Assembly: GCF_934309415.1 (NCBI RefSeq)
Contig: NZ_CAKRDI010000007.1
Span: 1 to 64,000, forward strand
DNA length: 64,000 nucleotides
Reading direction: 5' to 3'
Source of the DNA: an uncultured Mediterraneibacter sp.
GTDB taxonomy: Bacteria > Bacillota > Clostridia > Lachnospirales > Lachnospiraceae
The notes under the pieces are model-generated. The model was given only the letters and a program-made list of their open reading frames with translations. It had not been told where the DNA came from and ran no database searches. Both the position numbers and the translations under genes were made by a program. Shown one piece after another: positions 35,190-43,765 of the stretch (its first letter is position 1; each line of letters begins with the position of its first letter).

Positions 35190-35648
35190 ATGGATAAAGT
35201 AGAACGTATGAAACAGCAGCAGCAATATGAAGATTATGTCAACCAGGTCACACCAAAACACAATGTCTGGCTCAATATGTTAAAGGCTTTTCTCCTGGGT
35301 GGACTGATCTGTGTGATCGGACAGATTATTTATAACCTGTTTGAGATGAAAGGTTTGCAGGCGGACGAATGCAGCAACTGGACTTCTATGCTCTTAGTAC
35401 TTCTCAGTGTACTTCTCACCGGCACCGGAATCTATCCCCGGCTTGCCAAATGGGGCGGTGCCGGAGCACTTGTGCCGATTACCGGGTTTGCCAATTCTGT
35501 TGCCGCACCTGCGATTGAATATAAAAAAGAAGGACAGGTCTTCGGCATTGGCTGTAAGATCTTTACCATTGCCGGACCAGTCCTTCTTTATGGAATTTTC
35601 ACCAGCTGGGTACTTGGCGTACTTTACTGGATCTGGGGTGTTTTCTAA
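35190..35648 (+). CDS. spoVAC: Stage V sporulation protein AC
   Basis: The 152-residue membrane protein has the SpoVAC motifs KAFLLGGLICVIGQ, TGTGIYPRLAKWGGAGALVP and ITGFANSVAAPA. SpoVAC is the mechanosensitive membrane channel component for dipicolinate movement. RBS GGAGG is placed before the ATG. In other spore formers spoVAC directly precedes spoVAD on the same strand; here it is on the other strand. Its stop overlaps the stop of ung on the opposite strand by four bases, which leaves no room for a shared terminator. Confidence 0.94.
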   Translation: MDKVERMKQQQQYEDYVNQVTPKHNVWLNMLKAFLLGGLICVIGQIIYNLFEMKGLQADECSNWTSMLLVLLSVLLTGTGIYPRLAKWGGAGALVPITGFANSVAAPAIEYKKEGQVFGIGCKIFTIAGPVLLYGIFTSWVLGVLYWIWGVF

Positions 35649-36313
35649 TCAATCTGCCAGTCAATCGGCTCGATTCCATTTTTTTCAAGGAATGCATTCG
35701 TCTGACTGAATGGACGGCTTCCAAAGAATCCTCTGTATGCTGACAGCGGACTTGGATGTGGAGCCTCGAGAATCAGATGTTTCGGATTATTCAGCATGCG
35801 TTTCTTTTTCTGAGCGGAACTTCCCCAGAGAATGAAGACAATCGGTCGGTCCTGGCTGTTCAGTGCCAGGATTGCCGCATCTGTGAATTCTTCCCAGCCG
35901 ATTCCGCGGTGTGAATTTGCCTGATGTGCGCGCACAGTCAGAACTGTGTTCAGCATAAGCACGCCCTGCTCTGCCCATTTTGTCAGGCAACCGTGATTTG
36001 GAATTGTACATCCCAGATCATCATGCAGTTCCTGATAAATATTCACAAGTGACGGTGGGATATCCACTCCCTTCTGAACAGAAAAGCTCAGACCGTGTGC
36101 CTGTCCGTTATTATGATACGGATCCTGTCCTAAAATGACTACCTTCACTTCTTTTAAAGGTGTCAGATGAAACGCATTGAATATGTCCTGCGCCGGCGGG
36201 AATATTAATCTTGTCTTGTATTCCTGATTTACCGTTTCAAATAACTTTTTATAATAAGGCTTTGCAAATTCACCTTTTAATGCTTCATACCAGTCTCCAT
36301 TAATTCCTGACAT
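35645..36313 (-). CDS. ung: Uracil-DNA glycosylase, family 1
   Basis: The 222-residue enzyme removes uracil from DNA in base excision repair. Catalytic Asp is in VVILGQDPYHNNGQAHGL, and the Leu-intercalation loop is HPSPLSAYRGFFG, both diagnostic of UDG family 1. Length is normal. The gene is convergent with spoVAC with overlapping stops. No partner operon is evident. Confidence 0.97.
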   Translation of the reverse strand: MSGINGDWYEALKGEFAKPYYKKLFETVNQEYKTRLIFPPAQDIFNAFHLTPLKEVKVVILGQDPYHNNGQAHGLSFSVQKGVDIPPSLVNIYQELHDDLGCTIPNHGCLTKWAEQGVLMLNTVLTVRAHQANSHRGIGWEEFTDAAILALNSQDRPIVFILWGSSAQKKKRMLNNPKHLILEAPHPSPLSAYRGFFGSRPFSQTNAFLEKNGIEPIDWQID

Positions 36314-36435
36314 ATTGTTCTCCTGTTTTGTACAAATTGGATTTACTGTACTTTTATATTTTCTTATTATCTATTCTTATATCTGCTGTTTTTGAAGTTT
36401 TATAGTCGCTGTTTACATAAATCAATGTACATGAT

Positions 36436-37197
36436 TTACAGACGTACGGAAACGCCATTCTCTCTCAGATATTCTTTTACTTCTTTGATCTCCAGCTCTT
36501 TATAATGGAACAGGGATGCTGCCAGTGCTGCATCTGCTCCGCCTTCTGTCAGAGCTTCTTTGAAATGTTCCAGATTTCCTGCTCCACCGGATGCAATAAC
36601 CGGAATGGATACGCTGTCTGCAATTGCACGAGTCAGCTCCAGATCATACCCTGCTTTTGTTCCATCGCAGTCCATGCTTGTCAGAAGGATCTCTCCTGCA
36701 CCGAGTGATTCTACTTTTTTCGCCCACTCAACTGCATCGATTCCGACGTCGATTCGTCCGCCGTTTTTATAAATATTCCAGCCGGACCCATCTGCACGCT
36801 TCTTTGCATCAATCGCTACAACTACACACTGACTTCCAAACTTGTCCGCTGCCTCGCGAATCAGCTCCGGTGTATTGATTGCAGAAGAATTAATCGAAAT
36901 CTTGTCTGCGCCTTCTCGTAAAAGTGCACGGAAATCATCTACCGTACGGATTCCACCACCAACAGTAAACGGAATAAATACGCATTCTGCAACTTTTCTT
37001 ACCATATCCACTACGGTTCCTCTGGCATCTGAGGATGCTGTAATATCCAGAAATACCAGTTCGTCTGCGCCCGCTTTATCATAAGCTTTTGCAATCTCAA
37101 CCGGATCTCCCGCATCTTTTAAATCTACGAAATTAACACCTTTCACAACACGTCCGGCATTTACATCCAGACATGGAATAATTCGTTTTGTAAACAT
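36436..37197 (-). CDS. hisF: Imidazole glycerol phosphate synthase, cyclase subunit
   Basis: The 253-residue TIM-barrel subunit carries catalytic Asp11 in [14 protein letters not shown] and Asp130 in VVVAIDAKK, and phosphate loops such as VGGGIRT and IASGGAG. With HisH it converts PRFAR and ammonia to imidazole-glycerol phosphate and AICAR in histidine synthesis. It follows hisH by 31 bases. The other his genes are not in this window, so this is a split pathway locus. Confidence 0.97.
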   Translation of the reverse strand: MFTKRIIPCLDVNAGRVVKGVNFVDLKDAGDPVEIAKAYDKAGADELVFLDITASSDARGTVVDMVRKVAECVFIPFTVGGGIRTVDDFRALLREGADKISINSSAINTPELIREAADKFGSQCVVVAIDAKKRADGSGWNIYKNGGRIDVGIDAVEWAKKVESLGAGEILLTSMDCDGTKAGYDLELTRAIADSVSIPVIASGGAGNLEHFKEALTEGGADAALAASLFHYKELEIKEVKEYLRENGVSVRL

Positions 37198-37228
37198 CTC
37201 TTTCTTCCTCCATCTGATCTGTCGTGTA

Positions 37229-37834
37229 TTACAACTCTACAAAATTCTTTAAAATCTTCAAGCCCACATCACTGCTCTTCTCCGGATGGAACTGGCATGC
37301 GAACACATTGCCCTGTTCTACGGATGCATGAATATGTGTGCTGTATTCTGTAGATGCTTTGACGATCTGCTCGTCTTCTGCTTTCAGATAGTAGGAATGT
37401 ACGAAATATACATAGGCATTTTCTTCAATTCCTTTAAACAGTCTTCCGTTATTTTCAAGATGTAAGGAATTCCATCCCATATGTGGGATCTTCAGGCCTT
37501 CCTGATCCGGGATGCGTAAGATCTTTCCTTTGAGGATTCCAAGTCCTTCCACTCCCGGAGCTTCATCACTGCTTTCGAATAATAACTGCAGACCTAAGCA
37601 GATTCCAAGAAATGGGATGCCACGCTGTGCTACTTCTTTCACCACCTGATCCAGTCCGGTGCGTTTCAGATTCTCCATTGCGTCGCCAAATGCGCCTACT
37701 CCTGGAAGAATTACTTTATCTGCTTTCAGGATTTCTTCTTTGTCAGATGTTATGACTACTTCCTGTCCAAGAGCAATCAGTGCTTTCTCAACACTTTTTA
37801 TATTTCCTGCATCATAATCAATTATTGCTATCAT
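37229..37834 (-). CDS. hisH: Imidazole glycerol phosphate synthase, glutaminase subunit
   Basis: The 201-residue class I glutamine amidotransferase has the nucleophile Cys in [13 protein letters not shown] and His/Glu in [10 protein letters not shown]. It supplies ammonia to HisF, encoded just downstream. The ATG follows a GAGGTGG ribosome site. A leader of about 90 bases with a 13-bp hairpin separates it from its promoter. Confidence 0.97.
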   Translation of the reverse strand: MIAIIDYDAGNIKSVEKALIALGQEVVITSDKEEILKADKVILPGVGAFGDAMENLKRTGLDQVVKEVAQRGIPFLGICLGLQLLFESSDEAPGVEGLGILKGKILRIPDQEGLKIPHMGWNSLHLENNGRLFKGIEENAYVYFVHSYYLKAEDEQIVKASTEYSTHIHASVEQGNVFACQFHPEKSSDVGLKILKNFVEL

Positions 37835-37862
37835 AGGTCCACCTCGTTATTTTATTTATCAC

Positions 37863-37909
37863 AAAGCACATGTAACTATGGACGACTTTGTCTTTATTAC
37901 ATGTGCTTT
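37863..37909 (-). promoter_or_regulatory. Hairpin in the hisHF leader
   Basis: AAAGCACATGTAA (37863-37875) pairs perfectly with TTACATGTGCTTT (37897-37909) around a 21-base loop. No T-run follows, so it is not a terminator. It lies between the promoter and hisH. No run of His codons is visible, so it is not a classical his leader peptide. It could affect mRNA stability or translation. Confidence 0.5.
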
Positions 37910-37928
37910 CATCTTCTTTAACATTCGC

Positions 37929-37957
37929 ATTGTACCATATTAAAGTGTTAAAATCAA
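37929..37957 (-). promoter_or_regulatory. hisHF promoter
   Basis: TTGATT (37952-37957) and TACAAT (37929-37934) on the minus strand with a 17-base spacer, about 95 bases before hisH. Confidence 0.65.
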
Positions 37958-37960
37958 GCA

Positions 37961-37999
37961 GAACCCCCAACAGTGCCAGCTGTTGGGGGTTCGTTTTTT
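37961..37999 (+). terminator. Strong GC-rich hairpin terminator
   Basis: GAACCCCCAACAG pairs perfectly with CTGTTGGGGGTTC around a 6-base loop, followed on the plus strand by GTTTTTT. On the minus strand it would lie just after the sensor kinase gene, upstream of the hisHF promoter, with only a weak T-run. No plus-strand gene ends here, so its main role may be insulation of hisHF. Confidence 0.7.
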
Positions 38000-38036
38000 G
38001 ATAACACATAGATTTTTCTTATTTCTTTCCGCCTTT

Positions 38037-38065
38037 AATATATCACACATCAGCGGTTAATTCAA
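38037..38065 (-). promoter_or_regulatory. Second promoter-like sequence upstream of hisHF
   Basis: TTGAAT (38060-38065) and TATATT (38037-38042) are 17 bases apart on the minus strand. A transcript from here would quickly meet the GC-rich hairpin, giving either a short RNA of about 70 bases or read-through into hisHF. Confidence 0.45.
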
Positions 38066-38106
38066 GTATATGTTATAAAAAGATTTTTATTCCCTATACT
38101 CCTCTC

Positions 38107-39603
38107 TCACGACTTCGCATCCAGTTCAAACCAGAATTCAACTCCATTATCGTAATTCTTTACACCATACTGCTGATGGAAGGATTCCATAATTGCCTTA
38201 ACGATTGACAATCCGATTCCATTTCCGCCATACTCTCTTGTATGTGCTTTATCTACCTTATAGAATTTATCCCACAGTTTCGGAACATCTTCTTCCGGAA
38301 TTGGTTTTCCGCTGTTGAATACGGACACGCGTACTTTTCCATCTTCCGGGATAATTCTGACTTCGATTCGTTTCTCATTATCTACATGATGGATTGCATT
38401 GGTCAGATAATTTCGGAATACCTGCTCTGTTTTAAACTCATCGCCCCAGACATACGCGGTCTCATCTGCCACAAAATCTACGCTTGCCTCTGCCTGCTGG
38501 ATCAGGATATCACAGCTTGCAATTACGCCTTTCACCAGACGCACCAGATCAAATCGTTCGAATTCTACTTCGTCCGATCCAAACTCCAACTGATTCAGTG
38601 TCAGAAGATTCTTCACCATCTGGTTCATCTTATTTGCTTCGTCCATAATAACATCACAGTAGAATTCTCTGCTTTCCGGATCATCATTGACTCCTTCTTT
38701 CAGTCCTTCTGCATATCCCTGAATCAGAGCGATCGGAGTTTTCAGTTCATGAGATACATTTCCGAGGAATTCATTTCGCATGTCTTCCAACTTTTCTTTC
38801 TGTTCGATATCTTTCTGCAGCTGATTATTTGCCGTCTTCAGTTCTGATACCGTCTTTTCCAGCTGGCTGGACATCTTATTAAAGTTTTCTCCAAGAATTC
38901 CAATCTCATTCTTTCCACCACTCGTGTATTTGGCTTCAAAATTCAGATTCGCCATGTCTTCTGATAATTGTGCAAGTTCCATCACCGGTCTCGTAATCCT
39001 GCGTGAGAAGAACCATACCAGGATTCCACCCACGATCATTCCGATCAGACCCATGTAGATCAGAAACTGATTAGCAAGTGTGGCGCTGTCACGGATACTT
39101 TCCAAAGGACTTCTCATTGTAACAAATCCTTCATCATCCAGGTAGCCCCACATTTCCAGATACTGTGTATTGCTCTGTGTATCTGTCATTTTGCAGATCA
39201 CATAGTCATCTGTCTTAAGTAAAACAGATTTTTCTGCCATATCATCATCTTTTGAGAAAAAGATGCGAAGCATCTGTTTATAAAGCAGTCCGCCCTCTTT
39301 TACATTTGTGATCACCATATTTTTATCATCGTCTACATACATTGCGTAGACATCAATATTGGTTTTCTCCAGTCCATACTGAAGTTTCTTTTGTGTCTCT
39401 TCATCCGACAGCGTACCATTCTTTTGCGCATCTACAATTTCCTCATATGTGTTTACCAGATCCTGTTGCTTATGTGACATATAATATCTGCTCAGGAATC
39501 TCGCATTCACAATAAACAGCACGCATAATACAAACGCCAACAGACATACAAACACCATGGTCATCTGCCTGCTCAGAGAATTTTTCATCTTAATCCGTTT
39601 CAT
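38107..39603 (-). CDS. Sensor histidine kinase
   Basis: The 498-residue kinase has two membrane helices (about 15-37 and 183-205) around a ~145-residue extracellular sensor, then HAMP, a dimerisation domain with phospho-acceptor His in NVSHELKTPIALIQG (near 285), and an ATPase domain (N box NYLTNAIHHV, G box NGIGLSIVKAI). It overlaps no gene but starts 12 bases after the response regulator stop region. A divergent ABC export module begins 0.3 kb upstream of the regulator, suggesting that it senses the export system's substrate or cell-envelope stress. Confidence 0.93.
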   Translation of the reverse strand: MKRIKMKNSLSRQMTMVFVCLLAFVLCVLFIVNARFLSRYYMSHKQQDLVNTYEEIVDAQKNGTLSDEETQKKLQYGLEKTNIDVYAMYVDDDKNMVITNVKEGGLLYKQMLRIFFSKDDDMAEKSVLLKTDDYVICKMTDTQSNTQYLEMWGYLDDEGFVTMRSPLESIRDSATLANQFLIYMGLIGMIVGGILVWFFSRRITRPVMELAQLSEDMANLNFEAKYTSGGKNEIGILGENFNKMSSQLEKTVSELKTANNQLQKDIEQKEKLEDMRNEFLGNVSHELKTPIALIQGYAEGLKEGVNDDPESREFYCDVIMDEANKMNQMVKNLLTLNQLEFGSDEVEFERFDLVRLVKGVIASCDILIQQAEASVDFVADETAYVWGDEFKTEQVFRNYLTNAIHHVDNEKRIEVRIIPEDGKVRVSVFNSGKPIPEEDVPKLWDKFYKVDKAHTREYGGNGIGLSIVKAIMESFHQQYGVKNYDNGVEFWFELDAKS

Positions 39604-39614
39604 CCGGCTTTCAC

Positions 39615-40292
39615 CTACTCTGCCTCAAATTTATATCCCATACCCCAGATTGTACGGATATATTCTCCTTTATCTCCCAGTTTGCTTCTCAGCTTTTTCA
39701 CGTGTGTATCGATCGTTCTTGCATCGCCAAAGTAATCATAATTCCATACATTGTTCAGAATCTTCTCTCTGGAAAGTGCGATTCCCTGATTCTCCAGGAA
39801 ATAGGTCAGGAGCTCAAATTCTTTGTAACTGAGTTCAATCTGTTTTCCATCGATCTTCACGATGTGGGCTGATTTGTCCAGTGTAATTCCACCGGCTTCC
39901 AGCTGATCATTTCCGGCAGCACCAAGTGTTCTCCGTAAAATTGCATTGACTCTTGCCACAAGAATCTTTGGGCTGAACGGTTTTGAAATATATTCATCTA
40001 CTCCAAGATTGAATCCCTGAAGCTCGTCCCTTTCTTCTGCTCTTGCTGTCAGCATAATGATCGGCACTTTGGATGATTCCCTGATCTCACGGCACACCTG
40101 CCATCCATCCATCTTGGGCATCATCACATCCAGAATAATCAGCGCAATATCTTTTTCTTCATAAAAAAGATCCATCGCTTCCATTCCGTCTCCGGCTTCC
40201 AGCACTCCATATCCTTCTCTGGTAAGGAAATCCTTCACCAGTTTTCTCATCCTGCTTTCATCATCCACTACAAGTATCTTTGCCTTTTCCAT
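39615..40292 (-). CDS. OmpR/PhoB-type response regulator
   Basis: The 225-residue regulator has a receiver domain (KILVVDDESRMRK, phospho-acceptor Asp53 in IILDVMMPKMDG, Lys in YISKPFSPK) and a winged-helix DNA-binding domain (LSYKEFELLTYFLENQG, DTHVKKLRSKLGD). The start at 40292 has GGAGG eight bases upstream; the frame is open 15 codons further. It precedes the kinase gene and is divergent from the ABC transporter genes, its likely targets. Confidence 0.94.
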   Translation of the reverse strand: MEKAKILVVDDESRMRKLVKDFLTREGYGVLEAGDGMEAMDLFYEEKDIALIILDVMMPKMDGWQVCREIRESSKVPIIMLTARAEERDELQGFNLGVDEYISKPFSPKILVARVNAILRRTLGAAGNDQLEAGGITLDKSAHIVKIDGKQIELSYKEFELLTYFLENQGIALSREKILNNVWNYDYFGDARTIDTHVKKLRSKLGDKGEYIRTIWGMGYKFEAE

Positions 40293-40438
40293 CCACTTAT
40301 CCTCCAGTTGTTGCGATTTTCTATCATTTTTCCACATTTCGTTTTCTTTTCACTTTATTTTAAATTTATCTTAGCAAAAAATTATGTCAGCGTTGTGAAC
40401 ATCATACGTTTTTTCTTTAATTTCCGTTGTTTTTAACA

Positions 40439-40467
40439 TTTACATCCATTTCTTAAAATGCTATACT
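40439..40467 (+). promoter_or_regulatory. Promoter of the ABC export operon
   Basis: TTTACA (40439-40444) and TATACT (40462-40467) are 17 bases apart, with a leader of about 145 bases to the ATPase gene. The 326-base gap from the response regulator start would also hold the regulator's binding site; no obvious repeat is seen. Confidence 0.65.
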
Positions 40468-40618
40468 CACGTTAGAGGTAACTAACATTTGTTTTCATAT
40501 GCTAATATGCAGTCACACAGGAAAGTTTCTGTTGTTTCAGTCTGTTTTCTTTTCATTGATTGGATCTGCATCTCGCTTTCCCGTCTGCATACGGCAAATA
40601 TCACATTAAGGGGGATCT

Positions 40619-41317
40619 ATGTTTCTTACATTAACTAACATTACCAAATCTTTCGGTCAGGGCGACAGCCGTGTCGAAGTACTAAAAGGAATCGATCTTT
40701 CTATTGAGAAAGGGGAATTCTGTGTTCTTCTGGGGCCATCCGGTTCCGGAAAATCTACCTTATTAAATATCATCGGAGGAATTGACCACGCAGACGGCGG
40801 GCAGATTGCCATCGGAGATGAGCTGATGGAAAAGATGACGCCGAAGCGTCTCAGCCTGTATCGTCGGAAACATCTTGGATATGTTTTCCAGATGTACAAT
40901 CTGATTCCGAACCTGACAGTCCGGGAAAATATCGAGGTTGGCGCTTATTTGAGCAATCATGCGCTGAATGTGGATGAACTTTTGGATACACTTGGACTTT
41001 CCGCACATCAACGGAAGCTTCCAAATCAGCTCTCAGGTGGCCAGCAGCAGCGTACTGCCATTGGACGTGCCATTGTAAAGAATCCGGATATCCTGCTTTG
41101 CGACGAGCCTACCGGTGCTCTTGATTACAATACTTCCAAAGATATCCTGAAACTGATTGAAACTGTAAACCGTAAATACGGAAGCACCATTGTCATGGTC
41201 ACACATAATGATGCCATCAAAGATATGGCCGACCGTGTCGTCCGGATCCGTGATGGTATGGTGCGTAAGAATTATCCGAATCAGTTCCGGGTTTCTGCCG
41301 AAAGTCTGGACTGGTAA
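40619..41317 (+). CDS. ABC transporter ATP-binding protein (MacB/LolD type)
   Basis: The 232-residue ATPase has Walker [10 protein letters not shown] (residues 39-47), signature LSGGQQQR (139-146), Walker [12 protein letters not shown] and H-loop VMVTHN. The LolD/MacB branch pairs with FtsX-like permeases and acts in extrusion or mechanotransmission rather than classical import. The permease gene begins 11 bases downstream. Controlled in all likelihood by the divergent two-component system. Confidence 0.94.
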   Translation: MFLTLTNITKSFGQGDSRVEVLKGIDLSIEKGEFCVLLGPSGSGKSTLLNIIGGIDHADGGQIAIGDELMEKMTPKRLSLYRRKHLGYVFQMYNLIPNLTVRENIEVGAYLSNHALNVDELLDTLGLSAHQRKLPNQLSGGQQQRTAIGRAIVKNPDILLCDEPTGALDYNTSKDILKLIETVNRKYGSTIVMVTHNDAIKDMADRVVRIRDGMVRKNYPNQFRVSAESLDW

Positions 41318-41328
41318 GGAGGCTGCTC

Positions 41329-43656
41329 ATGAAAAATCCATTAAACAAACGCCTCCCCAGAGAATTGAAAAGCGAATTTGGAAAATATCTTGTCATTTTC
41401 ATTCTTCTCCTGATCTGTATCGGTTTCGTATCCGGATTTCTGGTTGCAGATGGAAGTATGATTACTGCTTATAATAACAGTTTTGAACAATACAACATCG
41501 AAAACGGACATTTCCGCACAACAGATAAGATGAATTCGGCACAGATTAAATCCGCAGAGGAAAACGGGATTACGCTCTATGATAACTTTTATATAGAAGA
41601 AACTCTGGATAATGGCAGTACGATGCGTATGTTTGCCACCCGTGATCAGGTCAATCTCGTCTGCCTCATGGAAGGAGAACTTCCGGAAAACGAGGATGAG
41701 ATTGCAATTGATCGAATGTACGCAGATAACAATCAGATTTCTGTCGGTGATACTTTAACAAGCAGTTCTCACGAATGGAAAGTCACTGGACTGGTGGCTC
41801 TTTCTGACTATAGCTGCCTGTTCCAGAACAATAATGATTCTATGTTTGATTCTGTGAAATTTGGTGTCGGAATCATTACCCCGGATTCATTTGCTTCCAT
41901 GGATACTTCTCTTGTGAAATACGTGTATTCATGGAAATACGATGTAGAACCAAAAGATGACAAAGAAGAGAAAGAAGTCTCGGAAGATCTGATGAAAGCC
42001 ATCAACCAGGACGTTTCTCTAGAAGAATTTGTTCCGCGCTATCTGAATCAGGCAATTAATTTCACCGGAGAAGATATGGGTAGTGACCGTGCAATGATGA
42101 TCGTATTTCTGTATATTGTGATTGCAATCCTTGCATTTGTTTTCGGAATCACGATCAGCAATACCATTGCAAAAGAAGCAAATGTCATCGGAACCCTTCT
42201 TGCATCCGGTTATACGAAAGGGGAACTGATCCGGCATTACATGACAACTCCGGTTCTTGTCACACTGGTTGGTGCTTTACTTGGAAATATTCTCGGATAC
42301 ACTGTTTTAAAAGATGTCTGTGCCGGTATGTATTATGGAAGTTACAGCCTTCCTACTTATGTAACCATCTGGAATTCAGAAGCATTTCTCTTAACTACAG
42401 TGGTTCCGATTCTTCTGATGCTGATTGTCAATTTTGTAATTCTGAACCAAAAGCTTTCTCTTTCGCCACTGAAATTCCTGAGAAGAGATCTGAAAAAGCA
42501 CCGCCAGAAACATGCATTATATCTGAGTCCGAAACTTCCGTTTTTCAACCGTTTCCGACTTCGTGTGATCTTCCAGAATATCAGTAATTATGTTCTGTTA
42601 CTGATTGGCATCCTGTTTGCAAATCTTCTGCTGATGTTTGGTCTTATGTTCCCTTCGGTACTGGATCATTATCAGGATACCCTGGGGAATAATCTTTTTG
42701 CAAACTACCAGTATCTCCTTCAGATTCCGCTCAATGCCATGGATGAAGAACACAAACTGCAGAGCATGCTCTCTATGATGTATTTCCAGCATGCGGTAGA
42801 AACTGAGAATCCGGATGCAGAAAAATTCAGTGCTTATTCTCTGAATACGTTGGGTGATGTATACAAGGAAGAATCTGTATTACTTTATGGAGTTGCCGAT
42901 AACAGTCAGTATCTTCCAATTGACTTTACAGATGCTAATTCTGACAGCGTTTCTATTTCTTCTGCTTACGCAGATAAATTCCAGTTGGAACCTGGTGATA
43001 CAATCAAGCTGAAAGAAGAATATGAAGATGACGTTTATCAGTTTAAAATCAGCGGCATCTATGAGTATGAAGGTGCACTTGCTGTTTTTATGCCACAGAA
43101 ACAGTTGAATACTACCTTTGATCTTGGAAGTGATTATTTCAGCGGTTATCTGTCTGATACAGAAATTACAGATATTGACCAGCAGTATATTGCCTCTGTG
43201 ATCAATCTGGAAAGTCTGACTAAGATTTCACGCCAGTTGAATGTCTCTATGGGAAGCATGATGTCACTGGTCGATGGATTTGCGATTCTTATGTTTATGA
43301 TCCTGATCTATCTGCTTTCCAAGATTATTATTGAAAAGAATGCACAATCCATCTCCATGGCAAAGATTCTGGGATATTCCAACCGGGAGATCAGCAGTCT
43401 TTACATTCTCTCTACATCCATTATGGTGGTGCTGTTCCTTCTGCTGAGTTTTCCGATTGAGCAGACTGTTATGGTTGCTCTGTTCAGAGGAATTATGCTT
43501 GAGAGTATTTCCGGGTGGATTCCTTTATACATTGATCCATTCCTGTACGTAAAGATGTTTCTGCTCGGCTTTGGCACTTATCTGATCGTAGCCGCACTGG
43601 AATATCGGAAGATCCGCAAAGTGCCAATGGATGAGGCATTAAAGAATATTGAGTAA
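41329..43656 (+). CDS. FtsX-like ABC transporter permease
   Basis: The 775-residue permease has an N-terminal helix (about 20-40), a large extracellular domain (to about 250), three helices near 255-375, then a second helix (about 420-440), a second extracellular domain, and three final helices (about 640-760). This is the two-unit FtsX layout. Sequences TIAKEANVIGTLLASGYTKGEL and KIIIEKNAQSISMAKILGYS are the typical post-helix elements. It should work with the ATPase encoded just upstream and the lipoprotein downstream. Confidence 0.92.
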   Translation: MKNPLNKRLPRELKSEFGKYLVIFILLLICIGFVSGFLVADGSMITAYNNSFEQYNIENGHFRTTDKMNSAQIKSAEENGITLYDNFYIEETLDNGSTMRMFATRDQVNLVCLMEGELPENEDEIAIDRMYADNNQISVGDTLTSSSHEWKVTGLVALSDYSCLFQNNNDSMFDSVKFGVGIITPDSFASMDTSLVKYVYSWKYDVEPKDDKEEKEVSEDLMKAINQDVSLEEFVPRYLNQAINFTGEDMGSDRAMMIVFLYIVIAILAFVFGITISNTIAKEANVIGTLLASGYTKGELIRHYMTTPVLVTLVGALLGNILGYTVLKDVCAGMYYGSYSLPTYVTIWNSEAFLLTTVVPILLMLIVNFVILNQKLSLSPLKFLRRDLKKHRQKHALYLSPKLPFFNRFRLRVIFQNISNYVLLLIGILFANLLLMFGLMFPSVLDHYQDTLGNNLFANYQYLLQIPLNAMDEEHKLQSMLSMMYFQHAVETENPDAEKFSAYSLNTLGDVYKEESVLLYGVADNSQYLPIDFTDANSDSVSISSAYADKFQLEPGDTIKLKEEYEDDVYQFKISGIYEYEGALAVFMPQKQLNTTFDLGSDYFSGYLSDTEITDIDQQYIASVINLESLTKISRQLNVSMGSMMSLVDGFAILMFMILIYLLSKIIIEKNAQSISMAKILGYSNREISSLYILSTSIMVVLFLLLSFPIEQTVMVALFRGIMLESISGWIPLYIDPFLYVKMFLLGFGTYLIVAALEYRKIRKVPMDEALKNIE

Positions 43657-43675
43657 TACTCTTTCAAATGCACTC

Positions 43676-43738
43676 AAACCAAAACGTACATCCTCATAGC
43701 CAATCAGCAAGATGATTATCTATGGTCTGAACAATAAC
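43676..43738 (-). repeat. Partial 143-bp element (left end, inverted)
   Basis: On the minus strand it reads GTTATTGTTCAGACC, then the stem CATAGATAATCA / TGATTGGCTATG and GAGGATGTACGTTTTGG, matching the left ~63 bases of subfamily A. The right half is absent. It sits between the permease gene and the lipoprotein gene. Confidence 0.75.
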
Positions 43739-43765
43739 TTAAAAATAACGTTAGGAGGAATTCTT

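Noticed and set aside
37818..38009. 63-residue ORF overlapping the hisH leader
   Set aside because: No ribosome site, it runs through the hairpins and the promoter, and has no protein-like composition.
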